This document shows, piece after piece, positions 7,552 through 16,833 of a DNA stretch of 64,000 bases. The notes under the pieces were generated by a model. That model was not told the DNA's origin. It saw only the letters and a list, made by a program, of their open reading frames with translations, and searched no databases. Source of the DNA: Metapseudomonas resinovorans DSM 21078 (lineage in GTDB: Bacteria; Pseudomonadota; Gammaproteobacteria; Pseudomonadales; Pseudomonadaceae). The DNA lies in contig NZ_KE384032.1 in assembly GCF_000423545.1 (NCBI RefSeq), positions 67,897 through 131,896 of the forward strand, written 5' to 3'. Positions within the stretch are counted from its first letter, which is position 1; each line of letters opens with the position of its first letter. A program made the position numbers and the translations under genes.

Positions 7552-8937
7552 ATGGGCACCCTAGGTATCCTGATTTCTCTCGCTCTGCTGATGTACCTCG
7601 CCTACCGCGGCATCAACGTACTGATCCTCGCGCCCCTCCTGGCCCTGCTGGCGGTGCTCTTCGCCGGCGACGCGGCGCTGATGCTGCCGACCTACACCCA
7701 GGTCTTCATGAAGTCCCTGGGCGGCTACCTGATCCAGTTCTTTCCGCTGTTCCTGCTCGGCGCCATCTTCGGCAAGTTGATGGACGACTCAGGCTCGGCC
7801 CGCGCCATCGCCCACGGCATCGTTGCCAAGCTCGGCCGCGAGCGCGCCATCCTGGCCATCGTGCTGGCCTGCGGCTTGCTGACCTACGGCGGCGTGTCGC
7901 TGTTCGTGGTGGCGTTCGCGGTCTACCCCATCGGCACCGCGCTGTTCCGCGAGGCGGGCATTCCCAAGCGCCTGCTGCCGGGTGCCATCGCCCTCGGCGC
8001 CTTCACCTTCACCATGACCGCGCTGCCCGGCACCCCGGCCATCCAGAACGCCATCCCCAGCCCCTTCTTTGGCACCGACGCCTTTGCCGCGCCCATCCTC
8101 GGCCTGATCGGCGGCCTGATGATGCTCGGCCTCGGCAGCTGGTGGCTGAGCGCCCAGGCCCGCAAGCTGATGGCAGCCGGCGAAGGCTACGGCGAACACA
8201 AGAATGAGGCGACGGAGCAAGTTGGCGTACAGACCACTGGCTTCTGGCTGGCACTGCTGCCGATCCTGCTGGTGATCGTCCTCAACTTCCTGATGGCCAA
8301 GCAGGTGCTGCCGAATGTCGATACCAGCTTCCTGGCCAAGCCCGAGTTCGGCGGCCTGCAGGACGCCAAGTCGGTGATCGGCATCTGGTCCATCATCGTC
8401 GCCCTCAGCGCCGCCGTGCTGCTGCTGATCGGCCTGCACTGGAAGCGCTGGACCGACCTCAAGCAAAGCCTCAACGACGGCACCTTCGGCTCCATGCTGC
8501 CGATCCTCAACACCGCGTCCGAAGTGGGTTACGGCACCGTGATCGCCTCGCTCGCCGGCTTCGTGGTGATCCGCGACCTGGTGCTCAGCGTGCCGGGCAA
8601 CCCGCTGGTGTCCGAAGCCGTCGCCGTGAACATCCTCGCCGGCATCACCGGCTCGGCCTCCGGCGGCATGTCCATCGCGCTGAAGACCCTCGGTGCGCAG
8701 TACCTGGAAATGGCCAACGCCGCCGGCATCAGCCCTGAGCTGCTGCACCGCGTCGCCGCCATGGCCTCCGGCTGCATGGACACCCTGCCGCACAACGGCG
8801 CGGTGATCTCGCTGCTGGCCATCTGCAAGCTGACCCACCGCGATTCGTACAAATTCATCTTCATGAACACCGTGATCTTCCCGCTCATGGCGCTGACCGT
8901 GGTGATCACCCTGGGCAGCCTGTTCGGGAGTTTCTGA
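7552..8937 (+). CDS. GntP family permease
   Basis: A 461-residue inner-membrane protein with about 12 hydrophobic segments throughout, of the GntP/gluconate-permease superfamily (signature stretch [15 protein letters not shown] and [12 protein letters not shown] in the C-terminal half). GntP-type carriers take up hydroxy acids; a similar permease sits beside hydroxybutyrate dehydrogenase genes in P. aeruginosa (from memory). Here it is first in a unit driven by a sigma-54 promoter and followed after 59 bases by a CoA transferase, which fits import and CoA activation of a short organic acid such as 3-hydroxybutyrate or acetoacetate. GGAAG precedes ATG 7552, within an A-rich motif suggesting catabolite repression. 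Confidence 0.88.
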   Translation: MGTLGILISLALLMYLAYRGINVLILAPLLALLAVLFAGDAALMLPTYTQVFMKSLGGYLIQFFPLFLLGAIFGKLMDDSGSARAIAHGIVAKLGRERAILAIVLACGLLTYGGVSLFVVAFAVYPIGTALFREAGIPKRLLPGAIALGAFTFTMTALPGTPAIQNAIPSPFFGTDAFAAPILGLIGGLMMLGLGSWWLSAQARKLMAAGEGYGEHKNEATEQVGVQTTGFWLALLPILLVIVLNFLMAKQVLPNVDTSFLAKPEFGGLQDAKSVIGIWSIIVALSAAVLLLIGLHWKRWTDLKQSLNDGTFGSMLPILNTASEVGYGTVIASLAGFVVIRDLVLSVPGNPLVSEAVAVNILAGITGSASGGMSIALKTLGAQYLEMANAAGISPELLHRVAAMASGCMDTLPHNGAVISLLAICKLTHRDSYKFIFMNTVIFPLMALTVVITLGSLFGSF

Positions 8938-8996
8938 TCCTTACCAGGCCGCTGAAGCAAGGCCCCCGAATTCAGATTGACCGCTCGAGGTACCGA

Positions 8997-10553
8997 ATGA
9001 GCAAAGTGATGAGCGCCGCCGATGCGGTCGCCAAGATTCCGGACAACGCCAACCTGGCCACGGGCGGTTTCGTCGGCATCGGCTTCGCCGAGGAAATCGC
9101 CATCGCCCTGGAACAGCGCTTCGCCGCCCGGCAGGCGCCGCAGGGCCTGACCCTGGTGTATGCCGCCGGACAAGGCGACGGCAAGGGCCGCGGCCTCAAC
9201 CACCTGGCCCATGAGGGCTTGGTGCGTCGGGTGATCGGTGGCCACTGGGGCCTGGTGCCGGGCTTGCAGAAGCTCGCCGTGGATAACCGCATCGAGGCCT
9301 ACAACCTGCCCCAGGGTGTGATCTCGCAGTTGTTCCGCGATATCGCGGCAGGCAAGCCGGGGCAACTGTCCAAGGTCGGCCTGGGCACCTTCGTCGACCC
9401 TGCGTTCGGCGGCGGCAAGCTGAATGCGCGCACCACCGAGGAGTTGGTGCGACGCATGCCCATCGAGGGCGAGGACTACCTGTTCTACAAGGCCTTCCCG
9501 ATCCACGTCGGGGTGATCCGCGCCACCAGCGCCGACGAAGACGGCAACCTCTCCATGGAGCGCGAGGCGCTGACCATCGAGAGCCTGGCCATCGCCATGG
9601 CCGCGCGCAATTCGGGCGGCCTGGTGATCGCCCAGGTGGAGCGCGTGGTGGCCCGTGGCTCGCTGAACCCGCGCGACGTGAAGATCCCCGGGATACTGGT
9701 GGACTGCGTGGTGGTAGCCCGCCCGGAAAACCATCAGCAGACCTTCGCCACCACCTACAACCCGGCCTTCGCCGCCGAGGTGCGGGTGCCGGTGGACAGC
9801 CTGGCGCCCATGCCGCTTGACCTGCGCAAGCTGATCGCCCGCCGCGCCGCCCTGGAGCTGCCGCCGGGCGCGGTGGTCAACCTCGGCATCGGCATGCCCG
9901 AAGGTGTGGCCGCCGTGGCCGCGGAGGAAGGCGTGATCGACCTGCTGACGCTGACCGCCGAGCCCGGCGTGATCGGTGGCGTGCCCGCCTCGGGCCTGGA
10001 TTTCGGGGCGGCGAGCAACCACAGCGCGTTGATCGACCAGCCCTACCAGTTCGACTTCTACGACGGCGGCGGCCTGGATATCGCCTTCCTCGGCCTCGCC
10101 CAGGCCGACGCCGAGGGCAACCTCAACGTATCCCGGTTCGGCACTCGCCTGGCGGGCGCCGGCGGCTTCATCAACATCAGCCAGAACGCCAAGGCGGTGG
10201 TCTTCGTCGGCACTTTCAGCGCCGGCACCCAGGACATCCGCATCGAGAACGGCGAGCTACGCATCGTGCAGGACGGCGAGGTGCGCAAGTTCGTCCAGGA
10301 AGTGGAACACCGCACCTTCGCCGGCAGGCTTGCTGCCGAGTCAGGCAAGCCGGTGCTCTACGTCACCGAGCGCTGCGTGTTCCGCCTGACCACGGAAGGC
10401 CTGGAGCTGATCGAGATCGCACCCGGCGTGGACCTGGAGCGGGACATCCTGGCCCGCATGGATTTCCGACCCATCGTGCACGAGCCGAAGCTGATGGATG
10501 CGCGGCTGTTCCGCGAGGGGCGTATCGGACTGCGTGAGCTGATCGCCTCGTAA
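8997..10553 (+). CDS. Acyl-CoA:acetate/3-ketoacid CoA transferase (fused alpha-beta)
   Basis: A 518-residue class I CoA transferase with both halves in one chain, as in YdiF and propionate CoA transferases. The N-terminal half carries [17 protein letters not shown]; the C-terminal half starts near residue 280 with [18 protein letters not shown] and contains the catalytic glutamate, Glu322, in [10 protein letters not shown]. It moves CoA between acyl-CoA and a free carboxylate in the cytoplasm. GAGG lies just before ATG 8997. It lies 59 bases after the GntP permease with no terminator between, and is followed by a strong terminator at 10569, so the two genes form one transcript. The exact acid is unknown. 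Confidence 0.9.
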   Translation: MSKVMSAADAVAKIPDNANLATGGFVGIGFAEEIAIALEQRFAARQAPQGLTLVYAAGQGDGKGRGLNHLAHEGLVRRVIGGHWGLVPGLQKLAVDNRIEAYNLPQGVISQLFRDIAAGKPGQLSKVGLGTFVDPAFGGGKLNARTTEELVRRMPIEGEDYLFYKAFPIHVGVIRATSADEDGNLSMEREALTIESLAIAMAARNSGGLVIAQVERVVARGSLNPRDVKIPGILVDCVVVARPENHQQTFATTYNPAFAAEVRVPVDSLAPMPLDLRKLIARRAALELPPGAVVNLGIGMPEGVAAVAAEEGVIDLLTLTAEPGVIGGVPASGLDFGAASNHSALIDQPYQFDFYDGGGLDIAFLGLAQADAEGNLNVSRFGTRLAGAGGFINISQNAKAVVFVGTFSAGTQDIRIENGELRIVQDGEVRKFVQEVEHRTFAGRLAAESGKPVLYVTERCVFRLTTEGLELIEIAPGVDLERDILARMDFRPIVHEPKLMDARLFREGRIGLRELIAS

Positions 10554-10568
10554 AGATTGTGCGTGATA

Positions 10569-10601
10569 GCGCGGGCCCGTCCTGGGTCCGCGTCTTTTTT
10601 T
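10569..10601 (+). terminator. Rho-independent terminator after the CoA transferase
   Basis: GCGCGGGCCC and GGGTCCGCGT arms (one G-T wobble) around a 5-base loop, followed by CTTTTTTT. Confidence 0.85.
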
Positions 10602-10653
10602 CAGTCTCTTCCGCCTTCGGCGTTTCGCGCCGGAGCGGGTATCGCTGTGCCTG

Positions 10654-10675
10654 AACAACAACAAGAAGAGGAAAA
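10654..10675 (+). promoter_or_regulatory. A-rich Hfq/Crc (CA) motif upstream of the porin gene
   Basis: An unbroken run of ARN triplets beginning AACAACAACAAGAAGAGG and ending AAAA, immediately upstream of and including the ribosome binding site of the OprD-type gene. The first 15 bases are identical to those before the GntP gene. The Hfq/Crc role is inferred. Confidence 0.65.
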
Positions 10676-10678
10676 CAC

Positions 10679-11938
10679 ATGGATCGCAACACCCTCAGCC
10701 TCGCTCTTTGCGGCGTCACTGCCCTGACCTTCTGCGGCCCGGTCAGCGCCGACTTCATCAAGGACTCCAAGGCCAGCCTTGAGCTGCGCAACTTCTACTT
10801 CAACCGCGACTTCCGCCAGGACGGCTCCGCCCAGAGCAAGGCCGAAGAATGGGCCCAGGGCTTCCTGCTGCGCTATGAGTCGGGCTACACCGACGGCCCC
10901 GTCGGCGTGGGCGTGGACGCCCTCGGCTTGCTGGGCGTGAAGCTGGATTCCAGCCCGGATCGCACCGGCACCGGCCTGCTGAAGTCCGACCGCGAGCGGC
11001 CCAATCGCGCCCAGGATGAGTACGGCGAACTGGGCCTGACCGCCAAGCTGCGTTTCTCGCAGAGCACCCTCAAGGTCGGCACCCTGCTGCCCAAGCTGCC
11101 GGTGGCGCTGTACAACGACAGCCGCCTGCTGCCGCAGACCTTCCGGGGTGCCTGGGCGAACTCGGCGGAAGTGGAAAACCTCAGCCTCGACCTCGGCCGC
11201 TTCGACCGCATCAACCTGCGCAACTCTTCGGACAACGAAGAGATGTCGGTCTTCAACGGCGGTAACCGCAACATCGTCCTGGGCCGGACAAAAACCAGCG
11301 ATCAATTCGACTTCGCCGGTGCGACCTACAAGTGGACGCCCAACCTCAGCAGCGCTTACCACTACGGCGGCCTCGACGGCATCTACAAGCAGCACTACCT
11401 GACCCTGAACCACCTGCTGCCCATTGCCGAAGGGCAGTCACTGAAGAGCGATATCCGCTGGGCGCACAGCACCGACGATGGCGGCAGCAATGTGGATAAC
11501 GACGCTTTCGGCGCGATGTTCACCTACGCCTTGGGCGGCCACGCCTTCGGCCTGGGCTACCAGCGCATGAGTGGCGACACCGGCTTTGCCAGCATCAACG
11601 GCACCGACGCCTACCTGGTGAACCTGGTGCAGATCAACGACTTCAGCAACGAAGACGAACACTCCTGGCAGGCGCGCTACGACTACAACTTCGCGGCCCT
11701 GGGCATCCCCGGCCTGACCTTCATGACGCGCTACCTGTCGGGCGACAACGTCGATCTGCGCGGCGCGGCCGGTGAAGGCAAGGAGTGGGAACGCAACACC
11801 GACATCGCCTACGTGGTGCAGAGCGGACCGCTGAAGAACCTCGGCGTGAAGTGGCGCAACGCGAGCACCCGCAGCAACTTCGGCAGCGACATCGACGAGA
11901 ACCGGCTGATCCTGAGCTACACCCTGGCGTTGTGGTGA
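10679..11938 (+). CDS. OprD family outer-membrane porin
   Basis: A 419-residue outer-membrane porin. Signal peptide about residues 1-24 (LSLALCGVTALTFCGPVSA), then the OprD start pattern DFIKDSKASLELRNFYFNRDFR, the VGTLLPKLPVALYNDSRLLPQTF stretch split around residue 130-150, and a C-terminal strand ending in aromatic Trp (LSYTLALW). OprD-family channels import small carboxylates or basic amino acids. It follows the CoA transferase after a terminator, so it has its own promoter, but it shares with the GntP gene an almost identical A-rich translation leader, which suggests joint catabolite control and a common substrate. Its last codons lie in a 106-base tandem duplication. Confidence 0.92.
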   Translation: MDRNTLSLALCGVTALTFCGPVSADFIKDSKASLELRNFYFNRDFRQDGSAQSKAEEWAQGFLLRYESGYTDGPVGVGVDALGLLGVKLDSSPDRTGTGLLKSDRERPNRAQDEYGELGLTAKLRFSQSTLKVGTLLPKLPVALYNDSRLLPQTFRGAWANSAEVENLSLDLGRFDRINLRNSSDNEEMSVFNGGNRNIVLGRTKTSDQFDFAGATYKWTPNLSSAYHYGGLDGIYKQHYLTLNHLLPIAEGQSLKSDIRWAHSTDDGGSNVDNDAFGAMFTYALGGHAFGLGYQRMSGDTGFASINGTDAYLVNLVQINDFSNEDEHSWQARYDYNFAALGIPGLTFMTRYLSGDNVDLRGAAGEGKEWERNTDIAYVVQSGPLKNLGVKWRNASTRSNFGSDIDENRLILSYTLALW

Positions 11939-12136
11939 GGTGACACCGATTCGTAGGATGCGGTTGAGCGCAGCGAAACCCATCGGCTTCGGTTGCGATG
12001 GGTTTCGTACCTCAACCCATCCTACGGTCCTGGCGTTGTGGTGAGGTGACACCGGTTCGTAGGATGCGGTTGAGCGCAGCGAAACCCATCGGCTTCGGTT
12101 GCGATGGGTTTCGTACCTCAACCCATCCTACGGTCC
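11923..12136. repeat. 106-bp tandem duplication including the 3' end of the porin gene
   Basis: Two copies with period 106 (11923-12028 and 12029-12134), differing at one base (CGATTCG against CGGTTCG). Each copy holds the last porin codons with stop (CTGGCGTTGTGGTGA) and an inverted repeat of the GTAGGATG...CATCCTAC family. A recent slippage or unequal-crossover event is the simplest origin. Confidence 0.92.
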
Positions 12137-12153
12137 ACTCGGCTGGACGCCGC

Positions 12154-13116
12154 TTACTTCATCCCCAACTTGTGCCGCGCCGCGTACAGGCAAACCATCT
12201 CCATCGCCAGGGTGGCGCCGGCCAGGGCGGTGACTTCGGCGTTGTCGTAGGGCGGCGCGACTTCCACCACGTCCATCCCCACCAGGTTGATGCCGCGCAG
12301 GCCACGGAGGATTTCCAGCGCCTGGTGGCTGGACAGGCCGCCGCACACCGGGGTGCCGGTGCCGGGGGCGAAGGCCGGGTCGAGGCAGTCGATGTCGAAG
12401 GTCAGGTACACGGGGTTGTCCCCTACCCGCGCGCGGATACGTTCGGCGATCTGCTCGGGCGTGTGGCGGTGTACCTCGCGGGCATCCAACACCTGGAAGC
12501 CCATCACGTCGTCGTTGGTGGTGCGCAACCCCACTTGCACCGAGCGTGACGGGTCGACCAGACCCTCGCGGGCGGCGTGATAGAACATGGTGCCGTGGTC
12601 GATGCGCTTCACCTCTTCATCCGGCCAGGTATCGCTGTGGGCGTCGAAGTGGATCAGCGACAGCGGGCCATGCTTGGCCGCGTGGGCCTTGAGCAGCGGG
12701 TAACTGATGAAATGGTCGCCGCCCAGGGTGAGCATCGCTGCGCCGGATTCGAGGATGCGCGCGGCATGGGCCTGGATGATTTCCGGCGTGTCCTGCGGGG
12801 TGCCGTGGTCGAAGGCACAGTCGCCGTAGTCGATCACCGCCAGGTGGTCGAACGGATCGAACTCCCAGGGGTAATGCCGCGCCCAGGCCATCTGCACCGA
12901 TGCAGCGCGAATGGCGCGCGGTCCGAAGCGACTGCCGGGGCGGTTGGTGGTGGCGGTGTCGAAAGGCACCCCGCTCACCACCAGGTCGACGCCGCGCAGG
13001 TCGCGGCTGTAGCGGCGGCGCATGAAGCTGGTGATGCCGGCATAGGTGGATTCGGCAGCGGTGCCATAGAGGCTGTCGCGGGTCATGGCCTGGTCGTTGT
13101 CGAAGGCGTGGTCCAT
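12154..13116 (-). CDS. speB: Agmatinase
   Basis: A 320-residue ureohydrolase very like E. coli SpeB in motif and order. It hydrolyses agmatine to putrescine and urea. Mn ligands are all present: His135 in LGGDHF, Asp158, His160 and Asp162 in FDAHSDTW, and Asp241/Asp243 in FDIDCLDP. The family end GMDVVEVAPPYDNAEVTALA is intact. I chose ATG 13116 with GGAG 9 bases upstream; a TTG five codons earlier is possible. It lies 69 bases downstream of a PotF-like binding protein on the same strand, with a hairpin repeat between. Putrescine produced here can feed the gamma-glutamyl pathway at 15.4-18.7 kb. A close guanidino-acid hydrolase is the main alternative. Confidence 0.88.
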   Translation of the reverse strand: MDHAFDNDQAMTRDSLYGTAAESTYAGITSFMRRRYSRDLRGVDLVVSGVPFDTATTNRPGSRFGPRAIRAASVQMAWARHYPWEFDPFDHLAVIDYGDCAFDHGTPQDTPEIIQAHAARILESGAAMLTLGGDHFISYPLLKAHAAKHGPLSLIHFDAHSDTWPDEEVKRIDHGTMFYHAAREGLVDPSRSVQVGLRTTNDDVMGFQVLDAREVHRHTPEQIAERIRARVGDNPVYLTFDIDCLDPAFAPGTGTPVCGGLSSHQALEILRGLRGINLVGMDVVEVAPPYDNAEVTALAGATLAMEMVCLYAARHKLGMK

Positions 13117-13135
13117 ATCATCGGTCTCCAATGAT

Positions 13136-13158
13136 CCCCTCTCCCATTTGGAGAGGGG
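13136..13158. repeat. Hairpin repeat, family 'LSPxPSP', copy 3 (intergenic)
   Basis: CCCCTCTCC and GGAGAGGGG arms around 5 bases between the binding-protein and agmatinase genes. It is the only one of the four copies that does not contain a stop codon. Confidence 0.75.
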
Positions 13159-13185
13159 GTGAGCGTGAGGGTGGTTGAAGGCGAC

Positions 13186-14268
13186 TCAGTACTGAGTACG
13201 GAACGAAGTCCAGAGGCGAGTGCGCGCACGCTGGTCCTTGAGCGACTGGATCTGCTCGCCGAACAGGCGATCACGCACGTCCTTGCTCGGGTAGATATCC
13301 GGGTCGCCGGCCACCTCCGGTGTCAGCAGCGGATTGGCAGCCTGGTTGGCATTGGCGAAGAACTGGCTGTTGGTCAGTTCGGCAATGGCGTCGGGGCGCA
13401 GCATGTAGTCGATGAAGGCGTGAGCCGCCTCGGGGTGCGGCGCGTCGGCCGGAATGGCCATGGTGTCGAACCAGATCAGCGTGCCTTCACGGGGGATGCG
13501 GTAGATCACCTCGAAGGGCATCTGCGCCTGCCGCGCCTGGTCGGCGGCGATGGCCGCGTCGCCGTTGTAGGTCAGCGCCAGGCAGATATCCCCCTTGGCC
13601 AGATCGTTGATGTGCTTGCCGGAGCCCACGTAGCGCACGTTCGGTTGCAGCTCGGCGAAGAGCTGTTGCACGGCCGCAAGGTCGGCCTTGTCGGTGCTGT
13701 ACGGGTCCTTGCCGAGGTAATGCAGCGCGACGCTGATGACCTCCTGCGGCGAGTCGATCACGGCGATGCCGCAATCCTTGAGACGGCTGGCGTATTCGGG
13801 CTTGAACAGCAGGTCGAGGCTGTTCAGCGGTGCATCGGGAATGCGCTTGGCCACGGCCTCCTGGTTGATGCCCAGGCCCACGGTGCCCCAGGTATAAGGC
13901 ACGCCGAAGCGGTTGTCCGGGTCGACGGCGGCCAGCTTGGCCAGCAGTTCGGCGTCGAGGTTGGCGAAGTTCTTCAGTCGTTCGCGCTGCACCGGCTGCA
14001 CTGCCTGGGCCTGGATGGCGCGGGCCAGGCCACTGCTGGCGGGGAAGACCACGTCATAACCGCTGCCACCGGTGAGCAGCTTGGCATCCAGGGCTTCGGC
14101 GCTGTCGAAGATGTCGTACTTCACCTCGATGCCGGTTTCAGTCTTGAAGCCTTGCAAGGCCTTCTCCGGGATGTAGGCGGACCAGCTGTAGAGGTTCAGC
14201 GCCTTGTCTTCGGCTTGCACGGGCAAGGCGCAGGCGAACAGGGCGGCAAGCAACAAGGGGAAACGCAT
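13186..14268 (-). CDS. PotF-like polyamine ABC transporter substrate-binding protein
   Basis: A 360-residue periplasmic binding protein. Signal peptide about residues 1-19 (MRFPLLLAALFACALPVQA), then LNLYSWSAYIPEKALQGFK, the standard opening of spermidine/putrescine binding proteins (PotD/PotF/SpuD). A GAGGAG ribosome binding site precedes ATG 14268, which I prefer over an upstream extension. No permease or ATPase genes of the same transporter are nearby, so it is an orphan binding protein that must share a membrane complex encoded elsewhere or serve as a sensor. Its neighbour agmatinase suggests agmatine or a related guanidine as ligand. It is divergent from a LysR regulator that probably controls it. 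Confidence 0.87.
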   Translation of the reverse strand: MRFPLLLAALFACALPVQAEDKALNLYSWSAYIPEKALQGFKTETGIEVKYDIFDSAEALDAKLLTGGSGYDVVFPASSGLARAIQAQAVQPVQRERLKNFANLDAELLAKLAAVDPDNRFGVPYTWGTVGLGINQEAVAKRIPDAPLNSLDLLFKPEYASRLKDCGIAVIDSPQEVISVALHYLGKDPYSTDKADLAAVQQLFAELQPNVRYVGSGKHINDLAKGDICLALTYNGDAAIAADQARQAQMPFEVIYRIPREGTLIWFDTMAIPADAPHPEAAHAFIDYMLRPDAIAELTNSQFFANANQAANPLLTPEVAGDPDIYPSKDVRDRLFGEQIQSLKDQRARTRLWTSFRTQY

Positions 14269-14363
14269 GGTGGGCTCCTCGGAGGGATAAGGTGGAGCCA
14301 TGCTGCGCCCGGCTTTGCTTTGAATAAATATGAAGTGTTCTACTTTGGCATCTACATCCATCA

Positions 14364-15302
14364 ATGTTTGGTGCCGCCATGCTCAGCCAGCTCCATGACC
14401 TCGACCTGCAACTGCTGCGCATCTTCGTCACGGTGGTGGAAAGCGGTGGCTTCAGCGCCGCCCAGGGCGAGCTGGGCATCGGCCAGTCCACCATCAGCAC
14501 GCAGATGGCCAAGCTGGAGACGCGCCTGGGCTTTCGCCTCTGCGAGCGCGGCAAGGCAGGCTTTCGCCTGACCCCCAAGGGCGAGCAGGTGCTGGCTGCC
14601 ACGCGCAAGCTGTTCGGCGCCATCGAGACCTTCAAGGGCGAGGCGCAGGGGATGGCCGACCTGCTTCTGGGGGAACTGCGCATCGGCCTTTCCGAAGCCC
14701 TAGACAACCAGGTGCTGCAACGCCTGGGAGAGGCCATCGGGCGCTTCCGCCAGCGCAACCAGGCGGTGCAGTTCGAGCTGATCAGTGCCATGCCGGCCGA
14801 GCTGGAGCGGCGCCTGCTGCAAGACCAGCTGCACCTGGCGATCGGTTACTTCTCGGGCACCCAGGCGGCGCTGGACTACCAGCCGCTGTTCAGCGAGCAG
14901 CAACGGTTGTTCTGTGGTGTCGGACACCCGCTGTTCGGGCGTGGGCAGGTCAGTCTCGACGACCTGGCCGACTGCGACCTGGTGCATCACCCGTACCGTT
15001 TCGAAGAAGCGCGGCAGCCCTTCCAGAGCGGCCCGAGCAGTGCGCGCACCGAACAGGTGGAGTGCAGCCTTGCCTTCATCCTGTCGGGCGCGCATATCGG
15101 CTACCTGCCGGAGCACATCGCCGCGCCCTGGGAGGCAGCCGGTCAGCTGCAGGCGCTGCTGCCGGAGGAGACGGGCTATCGCGTGCAGTTCCACCTCAGC
15201 AGCCATCGCGGGCGCCAGCCGAGCGAGGCGCAGCTGGCGTTCGTGGAGGATCTGCTGATGGCGTTCGGCTCGGACACCCTCTCCCCCGTCCCCTCTCCCT
15301 GA
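14364..15302 (+). CDS. LysR family transcriptional regulator
   Basis: A 312-residue LysR protein. Helix-turn-helix at about 10-65 (LQLLRIFVTVVESGGFSAAQGELG, then STISTQMAKLETRLG), effector domain from about 95. Start ATG 14364; ATG 14379 is an alternative five codons in. It is divergent from the polyamine-binding-protein and agmatinase genes across 95 bases that contain an AT-rich stretch (AATAAATATGAAGTGTTC) suitable for promoter and operator. The C-terminus LSPVPSP comes from a dispersed hairpin repeat, and the stop codon lies in its loop. Confidence 0.9.
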   Translation: MFGAAMLSQLHDLDLQLLRIFVTVVESGGFSAAQGELGIGQSTISTQMAKLETRLGFRLCERGKAGFRLTPKGEQVLAATRKLFGAIETFKGEAQGMADLLLGELRIGLSEALDNQVLQRLGEAIGRFRQRNQAVQFELISAMPAELERRLLQDQLHLAIGYFSGTQAALDYQPLFSEQQRLFCGVGHPLFGRGQVSLDDLADCDLVHHPYRFEEARQPFQSGPSSARTEQVECSLAFILSGAHIGYLPEHIAAPWEAAGQLQALLPEETGYRVQFHLSSHRGRQPSEAQLAFVEDLLMAFGSDTLSPVPSP

Positions 15303-15313
15303 AGCGGAGAGGG
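15290..15313. repeat. Hairpin repeat, family 'LSPxPSP', copy 4
   Basis: CCCCTCTCC and GGAGAGGGG arms around 6 bases, with the TGA stop of the LysR gene (15300-15302) in the loop. Confidence 0.8.
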
Positions 15314-15455
15314 GTGACGCTCGGACCACCTCCGGTGCAGTCGTCGGGTGGACCACGTTTCACAGGTCCACCATTCATCCCCAGGCGGAACACTGGACGG
15401 TGGACATGAAAGGCGATTTCCTCCCTACGTCTGCCGGCGAAAAAGACTCAGGCGA

Positions 15456-16808
15456 TCACATGTACCAGCGATATTCCCGCGCGCTGACCTCGTTCATGAA
15501 ATCCAGGTATTCCTGGCGCTTGTTCTCGCAATAGACCATCACGAATTCGCTGCCCAGGCCTTCGTTCACATCGGGGTGGCTGCGCATGGCGGTCACGGCG
15601 GTGAGCATGTCCGTGGGGAAGTCGATGCCGCTGGAACGGTCTTCGTTGAGCGGGGCGATGGGCTCGCGGGCGGCGTCCAGGCCGTGCTCCATGCCGGTAA
15701 GGATGGCGGCCAGCACCAGGTAGGGGTTGGCGTCGGCGCCGGCGAGGCGGTGTTCGATGCGCAGGTTGCGGCCATCGGACTCGGGAATGCGGATGCACGC
15801 ATCGCGGTCTTCGAAGCCCCAGCTGGCACGGCTGGCGGCGTTGACCATGGCGCCGTAGCGGCGGAAGGCGTTGTGGTTGGCGGCGAAGATCGGCATGCAG
15901 TGCGGCAGCAGGTCGAGGCAGCCGGCCACGGCATGGCGCAGCGGACGCTGCTCGTTGGCGGCCAGCAGGTTGTGGCCGTCGCGGTCGTAAAGGCTGACGT
16001 GCACGTGCATGCCGCTGCCCGGTGCGTTCAGGTAGGGCTTGCTCATGAAGCTGGCGCGGTGGCCGTGCTTCATCGCCACGCCACGGGTGCTGCGGCAGAA
16101 CAGGGCGGCCCAGTCGGCGGCCTGGAGGCCGTCGTCGCAGTGGCCGAAGTTGATCTCGAACTGGCCCGGGCCGAGTTCGGCGGTGATGACGTTGGCGGCG
16201 ACGCCCTGTTCGTTGGCCGCCTCGACCATCTCATGGAGCACCGAGGAGAAACGCGACAGACGCTCGATGTGCATGTTCGGCTGGTCGTCTTCGTCATCGC
16301 AAAGCGGGTCGCGGGGGAACTGCGGCAGGCCATTCTGCAGCTTGCGGTCGAACAGGTAGAACTCCAGTTCGAAGGCCACCACCGGGCGGATGCCACGTTT
16401 TTCCAGGCGTTGCAGGACCCGCGCCAGCACTTCGCGCGGCTCGAACTCGATGGGCGCTTCGGTACCGTCGGAGGTGATGAGCATCTGTCCCAGGGGTTCC
16501 TTCTCCCAGCGCACCGGCTTCAGGGTGCCAGGCACCAGGCGACGCGGCGCGTCCGGGTCGCCGTCGTTGAAGCAGTAGTCGCCAATCGGATAGAGCCCAC
16601 CCTGGGTGCCCAGCAGCACGCAGTTCTGCGGCACTTTCAGCGGACTGCCGGCGGCCACTTTCTCCACCATCTCCACGGGGTAGCGCTTGCCGTAGAAGTG
16701 GCCGGGAATGTCCAGGCAGATCAGGTCGACATAGCGGACTTCCGGGTACTGGGCACGGAAGGCGCGGACTTCGCTGAGCAGGTCGGGGTACTGGTTTGTT
16801 GTTGTCAT
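15456..16808 (-). CDS. Gamma-glutamylpolyamine synthetase (glutamine synthetase family)
   Basis: A 450-residue glutamine-synthetase-fold ligase of the PuuA/SpuI/PauA type. Start at ATG 16808 (MTTTNQYPDLLSEVRAF). Catalytic landmarks: FELEFYLFD, TAELGPGQFEINF, HVHVSLYDRDGHNL, and RIEHRLAGADANPYLVLAAIL near the end. These enzymes attach glutamate to putrescine or another amine, the first step of polyamine degradation. The context is decisive: it is the last gene of an operon with an XRE-cupin regulator (25 bases upstream) and a gamma-glutamylputrescine-oxidase-like enzyme. Which amine it uses is not determinable. The first codons contain AACAACAA, a candidate Hfq/Crc site. Confidence 0.87.
   Translation of the reverse strand: MTTTNQYPDLLSEVRAFRAQYPEVRYVDLICLDIPGHFYGKRYPVEMVEKVAAGSPLKVPQNCVLLGTQGGLYPIGDYCFNDGDPDAPRRLVPGTLKPVRWEKEPLGQMLITSDGTEAPIEFEPREVLARVLQRLEKRGIRPVVAFELEFYLFDRKLQNGLPQFPRDPLCDDEDDQPNMHIERLSRFSSVLHEMVEAANEQGVAANVITAELGPGQFEINFGHCDDGLQAADWAALFCRSTRGVAMKHGHRASFMSKPYLNAPGSGMHVHVSLYDRDGHNLLAANEQRPLRHAVAGCLDLLPHCMPIFAANHNAFRRYGAMVNAASRASWGFEDRDACIRIPESDGRNLRIEHRLAGADANPYLVLAAILTGMEHGLDAAREPIAPLNEDRSSGIDFPTDMLTAVTAMRSHPDVNEGLGSEFVMVYCENKRQEYLDFMNEVSAREYRWYM
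16792..16806 (-). promoter_or_regulatory. A-rich Hfq/Crc (CA) motif in the first codons of the synthetase
   Basis: On the minus strand the message begins ATGACAACAACAAACCAG, containing AACAACAA directly after the start codon. It matches the AANAANAA catabolite motif seen at other catabolic genes in this window. Inferred. Confidence 0.5.
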
Positions 16809-16833
16809 CACTGCTGTCCTGCGAGCTGTCGCT

